Source: Candidatus Halarchaeoplasma halalkaliphilum
Lineage (GTDB): Archaea > Thermoplasmatota > Thermoplasmata > Halarchaeoplasmatales > Halarchaeoplasmataceae
NCBI GenBank assembly: GCA_007133925.1
Contig: SLLU01000137.1
Location: 1-9,317 of the forward strand
Length of the DNA stretch: 9,317 bases
Direction of reading: 5' to 3'
Shown: positions 1-7,000 of the stretch, piece by piece
Numbering within the stretch: position 1 is the first letter of the stretch
How the letters are laid out: every line of letters begins with the position of its first letter
Notes under the pieces: model-generated
Databases searched by the model: none
Told to the model about the DNA's origin: nothing
What the model saw: only the letters and a program-made list of their open reading frames with translations
Position numbers and translations under genes: made by a program

Positions 1-608
1 AACACGGTGTTGTTTGCCCAAAAATGCCTCTCTGGAGTCAAGGGGAAATCATAATTTTCCACATTCGGCTCGTGTGTGACCGTCCTCAACATCCTCAGTT
101 CGAATCGGGGATTAGTGAGGCCGCATTCTCCCTCCATGTCCCTGTATTTTCGCTCTTCTATAATCCCCAGATCGTCCATTCTATATAGTATATATCCGGA
201 GGTAGTGCCTTCATGCACCACAAAGGAAGTTGATCCTAATACGTGTCTGGTATTACCGTTTCCCCCCAATATATCCCCGTTCATAGTCACACGATACACA
301 GGGGTCATGACCCCTCCGACGTCAACGTACTCTATGGAAGAAACCGTGTAGTTTATCCTCTCCTCCAAGCGTATCCAATTTACATTACCTTCAGTGGAAT
401 TGATCCACGTTTCCTCATAATATGTCCATGACGAACCGACCATCCATGTCGGGACATCATCAGATCCGGCTTCCACAGTGGTGAACATCTCCTCTTGTAC
501 TTGTTCCGAGGTCGATGAGACCACAGACATCCCTAGGCTCGTTCCCACAGACGATAAGACCAAAATCGCGATTAGCATTAAGCTTGCAGTTTCCCTGATT
601 CTTTCCAT
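1..608 (-). CDS. Secreted surface protein, N-terminal part (runs off the window)
   Basis: The minus strand is open from an ATG at 608 to the window edge: 202 codons with no stop. The first 26 or so residues form a signal peptide: a charged start (MERIRE), a hydrophobic stretch (residues 9-22) and small residues near SLG, after which cleavage is plausible. The rest is polar and acidic, with N-glycosylation sequons at Asn70, Asn86 and Asn199, and a W-x-V-G-S-S-W-x-Y-Y segment around residues 55-64 that resembles secreted proteins of Thermoplasmatota. No catalytic motif or transmembrane anchor appears in the visible part; an anchor could lie beyond the edge. The start is supported by a strong ribosome site (GGAAGGAGAT, minus strand, 615-624) six bases upstream. 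The gene diverges from 790 and is unlikely to take part in the hydrogenase function. Product function is unknown. Confidence 0.85.
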   Translation of the reverse strand, partial: MERIRETASLMLIAILVLSSVGTSLGMSVVSSTSEQVQEEMFTTVEAGSDDVPTWMVGSSWTYYEETWINSTEGNVNWIRLEERINYTVSSIEYVDVGGVMTPVYRVTMNGDILGGNGNTRHVLGSTSFVVHEGTTSGYILYRMDDLGIIEERKYRDMEGECGLTNPRFELRMLRTVTHEPNVENYDFPLTPERHFWANNTV

Positions 609-642
609 AAGACTATCTCCTTCCTACGATTAACTCCATTTG

Positions 643-652
643 ATTATAAAGG
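643..652 (-). promoter_or_regulatory. Putative archaeal TATA box for the leftward surface-protein gene
   Basis: Read on the minus strand the sequence is AAAAAGCCTTTATAATC: an A-rich BRE-like run, then TTTATAAT about 42 bases before the ATG at 608. Transcription would start around 620-625, leaving a very short leader that just includes the GGAGAT ribosome site. A second AT-rich match (CATATATAG, minus strand, 693-685) lies further out and would give a leader of roughly 50 bases. Assigned by eye only. Confidence 0.45.
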
Positions 653-721
653 CTTTTTGGCGTACTCCCCGAATTGTAGTATCCCTATATATGCTCGATA
701 ATGACTGTAACACCGATATTT

Positions 722-737
722 TTTTCGATAACGAAAA
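722..737. repeat. Inverted repeat TTTTCG-ATAA-CGAAAA at the promoter of the 790 gene
   Basis: Two perfect six-base arms (722-727 and 732-737) flank a four-base centre. The repeat ends two bases before the TTTAAT of the rightward promoter, so it covers the position where TFB would contact the BRE. A bound regulator there could block or recruit the transcription machinery. The core CGATA also occurs at 696-700 and 714-718. The symmetry is seen directly; the operator role is inferred. Confidence 0.4.
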
Positions 738-745
738 GCTTTAAT
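734..745 (+). promoter_or_regulatory. Putative archaeal BRE/TATA promoter for the 790 gene
   Basis: AAAAGC followed by TTTAAT (740-745) lies 50 bases before the ATG at 790, the right place for an archaeal promoter giving a leader of about 20 bases. It resembles both the leftward promoter (AAAAGCCTTTATAAT) and the promoter of the hydrogenase operon (GAAATATTTAAT at 1915-1926), which supports the call. Confidence 0.5.
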
Positions 746-789
746 GCAACCTGATACTCCCGTCAATCACAGCACATAAGAGTGAGACC

Positions 790-1812
790 ATGAAGATCAT
801 AGGCAAAAAGGATTTTGAGGCTTTTGTGGAGCATCTGGTGAAGGAAGACCCCCGAGAGGTAGTTGGGGTTCAGGAAAAAGGAGACAAATTCATCTTCGAC
901 ATTTTACAGAAAGCTTCGGATCTTCGATTGGACCACGATATGACGGTATTGCCACCTACACAATACTTTATGTCCAAACAAGATATTCTATTACAAAGCG
1001 ACCAAAGAGATGAGGTGATAACCGAGGATATCACTCCAAGGATCATCATCGGTATACACCCATACGATCTTGATGCTATACGTCAGGTGGATAATATATT
1101 ATCTAAAACACCGAAGGGAAGAATGTATCTAAAGAAAAGAAAATCATCTGTACTCGTGGGTGTAAACATAATCAACACCAGTGTTAGAGGTTTTGCAGGA
1201 AGCATGGGTACATCGACAGTTTCCAGGAGCTACGACCTGATGATAACGGACCTTGGAGATGAATATGCAATAGAGATCGGGTCCGAGAAAGGATTCGACT
1301 TACTGGACGGAATAGATATAAGGGATGCCACCGAGGATGAAAAATCAAAGGTGGAGGAAATATTATCAGACGTGAACGATAGTTTTCTTGAAGAATTGAG
1401 CTTCCCACATGAGGAACTGCCCCGCATCTTAAAAAGAAACATCGAGAACAGGGTGCTCTGGAAAAAACACTCCGAGGGATGCATCGAATGTGGATCATGT
1501 GTGATCGTGTGCCCCACAAGCTACTTCCTAAATGCGGATGACATCACCTCTGATAACCTGGATGGTGCTGAAAACTCGGACATATGGAAGCAGTGTGTGC
1601 ATGAGGAATTCTCAAAGGAGGTCACCCCGGAGGGGGGCATGGAAGATAAGTACCAACGGTACCGTCATCGATTGATCACCAAGGGACTTTATCTCTACGA
1701 GATCTTCGGAGACATAGCATGTGTCGGATGTGGAAGATGCGCTTCACTATGTCCAACGGATGTGGCGGATCCGTCGGTGGTTTTCAACGACTTGAAGGGA
1801 TATTCAGAATGA
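790..1812 (+). CDS. 4Fe-4S dicluster electron-transfer protein, sulfhydrogenase beta subunit (HydB)/AsrA-like
   Basis: This 340-residue protein belongs to the family of the beta subunit of group 3b [NiFe] sulfhydrogenases and of anaerobic sulfite reductase subunit A. These are cytoplasmic subunits that pass electrons through two [4Fe-4S] clusters. The N-terminal 220 residues contain the family's 'GI-x-P-x-DL-x-A' segment as GIHPYDLDAI (88-97), where Tyr92 stands in the place often held by Cys. Two ferredoxin motifs follow: C231/C234/C237 with C241-P, and C311/C314/C317 with C321-P. Between them C269 and an arginine-rich stretch (YQRYRHR) are typical of the family. The start is set by a weak GTGAG ribosome site three bases before ATG. 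It has its own promoter and is separated by 162 bases from the next operon on the same strand. It may be an accessory electron-entry subunit of the neighbouring hydrogenase or act with a partner elsewhere. The usual gamma (FAD) partner is missing here. Confidence 0.8.
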   Translation: MKIIGKKDFEAFVEHLVKEDPREVVGVQEKGDKFIFDILQKASDLRLDHDMTVLPPTQYFMSKQDILLQSDQRDEVITEDITPRIIIGIHPYDLDAIRQVDNILSKTPKGRMYLKKRKSSVLVGVNIINTSVRGFAGSMGTSTVSRSYDLMITDLGDEYAIEIGSEKGFDLLDGIDIRDATEDEKSKVEEILSDVNDSFLEELSFPHEELPRILKRNIENRVLWKKHSEGCIECGSCVIVCPTSYFLNADDITSDNLDGAENSDIWKQCVHEEFSKEVTPEGGMEDKYQRYRHRLITKGLYLYEIFGDIACVGCGRCASLCPTDVADPSVVFNDLKGYSE

Positions 1813-1861
1813 TACCGGGAATCCTGTTTATTTGCTTTAGAATTATAGACCATATAAGACG

Positions 1862-1884
1862 GTTGAAGTATACCTGTTGAAGTA
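1862..1884. repeat. Direct repeat of GTTGAAGTA upstream of the hydrogenase operon promoter
   Basis: GTTGAAGTA occurs at 1862-1870 and again at 1876-1884, with five bases between copies (14-base period). It ends about 30 bases upstream of the operon's BRE/TATA, a place where an archaeal activator might bind. Just upstream, TTATA-GACCA-TATAA (1843-1857) forms a weak AT-rich inverted repeat. The rest of 1813-1974 holds no convincing terminator or RNA gene. Chance occurrence cannot be excluded for so short a repeat. Confidence 0.3.
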
Positions 1885-1914
1885 ATATTTGCTCCCATAT
1901 TCCTTTGAATGGTA

Positions 1915-1926
1915 GAAATATTTAAT
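1915..1926 (+). promoter_or_regulatory. Putative archaeal BRE/TATA promoter of the hydrogenase operon
   Basis: GAAATA followed by TTTAAT (1921-1926) lies 54 bases before the ATG of the small gene at 1975, almost the same spacing as at the 790 gene (50 bases). Transcription would start near 1950. There is no comparable element between 1975 and 2096, so the small gene and the hydrogenase genes most likely share this promoter. Confidence 0.5.
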
Positions 1927-1966
1927 TACAGGTGCCATGTTGCCGCATTTGTCTAATAACAGATGA

Positions 1967-1971
1967 GTGAA
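1967..1971 (+). promoter_or_regulatory. Ribosome site deciding the start of the small gene
   Basis: GTGAA stands exactly three bases before the ATG at 1975. The same geometry, GTGA-N then three bases then ATG, occurs at 790, at 4083 (where it is the full AGGTGAT) and at 9259. It matches the GGTGAT part of the archaeal 16S rRNA complement and supports translation of the small reading frame. Confidence 0.4.
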
Positions 1972-1974
1972 ACC

Positions 1975-2094
1975 ATGACTAACTTTAAAAGAAAGGCCAG
2001 AAGATGTTTGGATTTGTCAAGTTGGAAAAAAGATTGCATGGGCTGTTTTCAATATGCTCGTCACAGTAAACAAAGAGTGATTAAGGAGGCATGA
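1975..2094 (+). CDS. 39-residue basic Cys-containing small protein, first gene of the hydrogenase operon
   Basis: An ATG at 1975 opens 39 codons ending in TGA at 2092-2094, a single base before the ATG of the hydrogenase gene at 2096. The protein is strongly basic, with a Lys/Arg-rich N-terminus (KRKARR), Cys11, and a C-x-x-C pair at Cys21/Cys24 in the context DCMGCFQYARH. It has no signal peptide or membrane segment. I do not recognise a family. A promoter and a ribosome site precede it in the same arrangement as at the 790 gene, and its last codons contain the AAGGAGG ribosome site (2083-2089) of the next gene, so the two are probably translationally coupled. Possible roles are a small metal- or cluster-binding subunit, an assembly factor, or a leader peptide controlling the operon. 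A non-coding leader remains an alternative. Confidence 0.55.
   Translation: MTNFKRKARRCLDLSSWKKDCMGCFQYARHSKQRVIKEA
2083..2089 (+). promoter_or_regulatory. Ribosome site of the hybrid hydrogenase gene, inside the small gene
   Basis: AAGGAGG lies six bases before the ATG at 2096 and within the last codons of the 39-residue gene. It fixes the start of the hydrogenase subunit and means ribosomes finishing the small gene pass directly over it. Confidence 0.65.
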
Positions 2095-2095
2095 A

Positions 2096-3586
2096 ATGGT
2101 AAAAAAACCAAAAGTTGCATTCTTTGATTTTGCAGGATGCGAAGGAGATCAACTACAGATCGCAAATCTAGAAGAAGATATACTGGAACTATTGGATCTT
2201 GTGGAAGTGGTCAGCTTCAGAGAGATCATGAAGGAACATTCAGATCGTTATGACATCGCATTCATAGAAGGTTCGATCCAGAGACCCATTGATGAAAAGA
2301 GGCTTAAGGATATCAGGGCAAATGCGGATGTGCTGATCGCCTTCGGTAACTGTGCGTGCAATGGTAACGTTAACAAGCTACAGAAGGATTGGTCCATTAA
2401 AGAAATGGAGGAGGAGATATACCCCGGCGCCGAAGAAATCATAGAGGGTAACGAATTCTTCGAAGCGTACCCCACTAAGGCGGTTGACGATGTAGTTGAC
2501 GTTGATTTCTATATACGAGGATGTCCTGTTCGGTCAGATCAGGTGCTATATTATGTAAAAAGGTTGGTGTCTACACCTATAGCAAGGAACAAGGATGTGG
2601 ATTTCAAAACAATCCTGAGAAATCTGGAAAAGGACGATCGTTCAGTGGTACGTTACAATCCCAACAAATGCATTCTGTGCCGTCGGTGTTCAAATATATG
2701 CAAAGAGGTTCTCGGTGTGGATGCACTGGGCGTTGTGGAAAAGGGAAGCCTTACCATCATATCCACACCTCAAAACATCGGTTTTGATAACAACGGCTGT
2801 ATACAATGTGGACAGTGTGTATCATCTTGCCCCGTGGGTTCATTGTACACTTACTCGGTGGTCGAAGAATTGAAGGAGGACCTCGGAAGGTCCGATATCA
2901 CCATGGCGGTGGACTCCATGGCACTTGCATCCTTTGTACTGAGGCATGATACACTCAAGCGTTTGGACCCGGAGGTTAGTGAAAAGTACGTTGTTTCAGC
3001 ACTAAAGCGCTTGGGCTTCGCTAAGGTGATAATGTACGATCATTACCTCTTACAGTCCCAGGTTGCAGATGAAGATGAAGATTACTTGGTGCTTGCCAGC
3101 TGGTGCCCGTCCGCCCAGAAATACATGGCAGATAAAGCCTCTGAATCAATAGGAATAAAAGGAGAAAATTCACCGTGGAATCTGTTGATTTCCGAAGAGG
3201 AAAATGATATCTGTGTGCTCAGTCCGTGCACGGCCATGAACAATATAGATGGTATCAAATATGTTCTTACCGCCCCAAATCTTGATGAATTGTTCAAGCA
3301 GTTGAATGTAGATATCAAATTCGTGGATCCGGAGGATGGTGTTTACGATGGCAAGACTCTTCCAAAAGGGTTCACACATCCTGGGATCCCAAGAGATAGC
3401 GGCGACCTGTTGATATCACGGGATATCGTAGAACGGATTGAATCTACAGACCAAGCAAAGGGTCCCCTCAACATATATCCATGTTTGAAAGGCTGTGCCA
3501 ACGGCGGCGGCAATCATCCAACCATAGAGGTGGAAGAAATGGAAAATCGGATAGAATGGTTAACCAAGCTCAGGGGGGTCAAATGA
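2096..3586 (+). CDS. Hybrid hydrogenase subunit: [NiFe] small-subunit N-domain fused to [FeFe]-hydrogenase ferredoxin and H-cluster domains
   Basis: This 496-residue protein has three parts. Residues 1-165 resemble the proximal-cluster domain of group 3 [NiFe] small subunits: A-G-C15-E-G-D18, GNC86AC, and RGC143PVRSDQ. The second cysteine of the usual CxxC is Asp18. Residues 186-250 are a 2[4Fe-4S] ferredoxin of the type preceding [FeFe] catalytic domains (C192/C195/C198/C202 and C235/C238/C241/C245). Residues 265-475 are a shortened [FeFe] H-domain. Its three signatures are present but altered: ASWC337P (usually TSCCP), SPC378TAMN (usually PCxxK) and C463LKGC467ANGGG. The four cysteines that would hold the [4Fe-4S]H and bridge to the di-iron site are kept; the proton-relay Cys is Trp336 and the lysine is Met381. 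No signal peptide is seen, so the protein is cytoplasmic. It should pair with the large subunit at 7912. The stop overlaps the next start (ATGA). Confidence 0.85.
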   Translation: MVKKPKVAFFDFAGCEGDQLQIANLEEDILELLDLVEVVSFREIMKEHSDRYDIAFIEGSIQRPIDEKRLKDIRANADVLIAFGNCACNGNVNKLQKDWSIKEMEEEIYPGAEEIIEGNEFFEAYPTKAVDDVVDVDFYIRGCPVRSDQVLYYVKRLVSTPIARNKDVDFKTILRNLEKDDRSVVRYNPNKCILCRRCSNICKEVLGVDALGVVEKGSLTIISTPQNIGFDNNGCIQCGQCVSSCPVGSLYTYSVVEELKEDLGRSDITMAVDSMALASFVLRHDTLKRLDPEVSEKYVVSALKRLGFAKVIMYDHYLLQSQVADEDEDYLVLASWCPSAQKYMADKASESIGIKGENSPWNLLISEEENDICVLSPCTAMNNIDGIKYVLTAPNLDELFKQLNVDIKFVDPEDGVYDGKTLPKGFTHPGIPRDSGDLLISRDIVERIESTDQAKGPLNIYPCLKGCANGGGNHPTIEVEEMENRIEWLTKLRGVK

Positions 3587-4074
3587 TGTGCGAAGATGTC
3601 GAAGTTAAGGAATTGACTTGGGAAGAGAAGCGTACTCTAGACAAAATCATCGGATCCCTCGAGGACCCGAAACACGATAAGTTACGTCTCCTGCAATTGG
3701 TCCAGAATGAATACCTGTCTTTGAGAGACGAGCATATGAGATATGTTGCGGATAAAATTGGAACCAGCTACACGGATCTTTATGGCATAGCAACATTTTA
3801 CTCTTTATTCAACCTGAACCCACCTGGACGACACACCATATCCGTATGTATGGGTACAGGATGTCACGTTAAAGGTGCCCAGAGGATCATGAAAAAATTG
3901 GAAAAGGTCCTGGGGATAAAGGTCAACGGCACCACCAAGGATCAACGCTTCTCACTGAAATCAGTCAGATGCCTTGGATGCTGTGGTCTGGCACCCGTGA
4001 TAATGGTAGACGATCAAACATTCGGTAGAGTTAGGACAGGTCAGATAGAAGGGATACTGGAGGACTTCGAGTAG
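3583..4074 (+). CDS. nuoE: NuoE/HydC-type [2Fe-2S] thioredoxin-like subunit
   Basis: This 163-residue protein is the 24-kDa (NuoE/HydC/Nqo2) subunit, which carries one [2Fe-2S] cluster beside the NADH-FMN subunit in complex I and in multimeric hydrogenases. The helical N-terminus contains the family segment G-T-S-Y-T-D-L-Y-G-I-A-T-F-Y-S (60-74). The cluster ligands C89, C94, C130 and C134 sit in CMGTGC and RCLGCC with the spacing (5, 36, 4) found in Nqo2. The start at 3583 is chosen because it forms an ATGA overlap with the preceding stop, follows a G-rich ribosome site (AGGGGGGT, 3572-3579), and gives the family's usual length. A second ATG at 3586 is possible. An in-frame extension back to 3481 would only re-read the previous gene. 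Its direct partner is the NuoF domain encoded next, eight bases downstream. Confidence 0.92.
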   Translation: MMCEDVEVKELTWEEKRTLDKIIGSLEDPKHDKLRLLQLVQNEYLSLRDEHMRYVADKIGTSYTDLYGIATFYSLFNLNPPGRHTISVCMGTGCHVKGAQRIMKKLEKVLGIKVNGTTKDQRFSLKSVRCLGCCGLAPVIMVDDQTFGRVRTGQIEGILEDFE

Positions 4075-4082
4075 GTGATATC

Positions 4083-7000
4083 ATGAGTATTAAAACAATA
4101 GAAGATTTGGATGAAATGGCCAAGATAGGTATGAAGAACTTGGAATCAAACCGGCCCAAGATAATATTCGGTCAGGCTACCTGCGGAATAGCGGCTGGTG
4201 CAAATAAACTAGTGGATTTTACAAAAGAGTATCTTGGGTACTTGCAGGAAACCGGGATAGACCCGGAAATAGTCTCCGTAGGCTGTATCGGCATGTGCTT
4301 TGCCGAACCCATCGTGGACATACAACTTCCCGGGAAACCTCGTATCACATATGAAAATGTTGATGCAAACAAGATGAAGCGTATAATCGACGAACATCTT
4401 TTGAACCAACGATTGGTCAGGGAATACGCCATGGGCCAACTCAGCGAGGAGTTATCCGAAGTCGAACACGGCCGGCTCAAATATTCATGGACATACGAAG
4501 CGGCACCCAGCCTCAAGGAACTGCCTTTCCTTTCAAGACAGGTAAGGATAGCATTGAGAAACTGCGGTATAATCGATCCTGAATCCATAGAACAATATGT
4601 AGCCCGAGGGGGATATCGCTCGGCATTCAAAGCACTCAAATACCTGAAACCCCAGGGGGTTATAGATGAAGTAAAGGGATCCGGATTGCGCGGTCGCGGC
4701 GGTGCTGGTTTCACCACAGGCTTGAAATGGCAGTTCGCCAGAAATGCCGAGGGGGATCAGAAATATGTGATATGCAATGCAGATGAGGGAGACCCCGGCG
4801 CATACATGGATAGGGGGATCCTCGAGGGGGACCCACACAGTGTTATAGAAGGCATGCTCATAGGCGGATATGCCATCGGTGCAACCGTTGGTTACGTTTA
4901 CATCCGTGCGGAATATCCTCTCGCCATAAAGAGGTTAAAGAAAGCCATAGAGCGGGCTAAAGAGTACAACATACTCGGTGAGAACATAATGGGCAGTGAC
5001 TTCTCTTTCGACCTGAAGATACTTGAGGGAGCGGGAGCGTTCGTCTGCGGTGAGGAAACTGCATTGATCGCATCCATAGAGGGTAAGAGAGGCGAACCTA
5101 AGCCTAGACCACCCTTCCCTGCCAACTCAGGGCTGTTCAAAAAACCATCAAATGTCAACAACGTTGAAACATGGGCAAATGTACCCATGGTACTTGAAAA
5201 GGGGGCGAGGTGGTTCCAAAACATAGGTACCGAAAAGAGCAAAGGAACCAAAGTGTTCTCGCTGGTAGGCAAGATCCAAAGATCTGGTCTGGTAGAGATT
5301 CCCATGGGAACAAAGATGAAGGATATAATCTATGATATAGGCGGAGGCATGCAGAAGGGAAGGACATTCAAGGCAGTACAGACCGGCGGACCTTCCGGAG
5401 GTTGCATACCTGCCAAACACCTTGACGTGGAGGTAGATTACGAAAACCTGGATGCTCTGGGATCCATAGTGGGTTCAGGAGGTATGGTGGCCATGGACGA
5501 GGATACGTGCATGGTTGACATTGCCCGGTATTTCCTGGATTTCTGTGCGGAAGAATCCTGCGGCCAGTGTACACCATGCAGGGTGGGCACCACCAGAATG
5601 CTTGGTATTTTGAATAGGATCTCACAGGGAGGAGGTTCCTTGAAAGACGTCGAACTGCTCAAGCGTCTTTCCACACAAGTGCGCGACGGCTCTCTTTGTG
5701 CCTTGGGCGGTACTTCACCGAACCCGATCATGACCACCATGGATTATTTCATGGATGAATACGAACAACACATACTCAACAAGAAATGCCCTGCTTCTGT
5801 TTGTGCAGCCCTGTTCAGAACACCCTGTCAAGACACCTGTCCGGCAGGTACGGATGTCCCGGCACATCTCCAACTCATCGCAGAGAAGCGATTCGGAGAG
5901 GCATATCAGTTACAGAGAGAAGATAACCCTTTCCCGGCGGTTTGTGGTCGTGTTTGTGATCACCCCTGCGAGGCAAGATGCCAAAGAGGTATGCTGGATG
6001 AGTCCGTTTCGGTGATGGCAATGCATAGATACTGCGCCGACAAGGTCTTTGAAGGTAAAGCGGGCTACATGCCTGCAACTAGCATGCTGGAGCCAACTGG
6101 TAACAAGGTCGCTGTAGTAGGCGGTGGCCCTTCCGGATTGACTGCCGCTTACTTCCTGAAAAGATTGGGTCATGAAGTAACCATATATGAAAAAGAATCA
6201 GAACTCGGCGGCATGCTTAACTGGGGTATCCCGCCCTACCGACTCCCCAGAGACGTACTGAAGCGTGAGATACAGATGATACTTGATCTGGGTATAGATG
6301 TTGAACTTGAAACCGCTGTGGGTAAAGACATTAAATTCGACGATCTCATGGAAGAATACGATGGGATATACCTGGGTATAGGTGCACAGAAGGACGTACC
6401 TCTTAACCTGGAGAATGAGGACTTACCCCAAGTTCTCAATGGTATGGAACTGCTGAGGAAGATGAACCTCGGCGAAGAAGTTGACATCGGTGACAGATTA
6501 CTGGTCATCGGCGGAGGAAACGTTTCGGTGGATGTTGCAAGGACGGCAAAGCGTCTCGGATGCAAGAAGGTCATCGTGGCATACCGCAGAGAGGAGTTGG
6601 ATATGCCGGCCTATCCCGAGGAGATTTCCGAAGCAAAGAAGGAAGGTATAGAGTTCTACTTCCTTGTTTCCCCGGAAAGGATAATCAAAGAAGATGGCAA
6701 GGCAACCGGTGTCGTGTTCAGGAAGATGCAGATGGATGAATTCACAAGATGGGGGCGCAGGAAACCCGTGCCAGTGGAATACGAGACCGTCACAATCATG
6801 GCAGACAATATCGTCACCGCTATAGGTCAGCAGGTGGAGGATACGTTCTACGAGAAATCTGAGATGGTGATAAATTACAGACATCGGATCGATGTTGACA
6901 AATACACCATGGAAACATCCATGCCAAAGGTGTTCGCAGGCGGTGACGCGGTCCTGGGACCTGCCACACTAATAGAGGCCGTTGCCCACGGTAAGAATGC

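Noticed and set aside
76..431. Short plus-strand reading frames at the left edge
   Set aside because: They lie opposite a continuous minus-strand frame with a signal peptide, strong ribosome site and sequons; the plus-strand frames have no ribosome site or recognisable features.
1813..1860. Possible terminator after the 790 gene
   Set aside because: There are T-rich patches (GTTTATTTGCTTT) and a weak TTATA/TATAA inverted repeat, but no long T-run or stable stem; too weak to call.
1695..1898. Minus-strand frame of 67 codons crossing the end of the 790 gene into the intergenic region
   Set aside because: It is mostly antisense to the conserved ferredoxin motif region and has no ribosome site or family signature.
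3481..3582. Upstream extension of the NuoE gene to an ATG at 3481
   Set aside because: It would overlap the C-terminus of the hybrid hydrogenase gene, including its GC-x-x-GGG motif region, in another frame. The ATGA overlap at 3583 with a G-rich ribosome site gives the normal family length.
2096..3586. An assembly or frameshift artefact making the hybrid gene
   Set aside because: The frame is continuous with no codon break between domains, and the complementary domain swap in the 7253 gene argues for a real architecture rather than an artefact.
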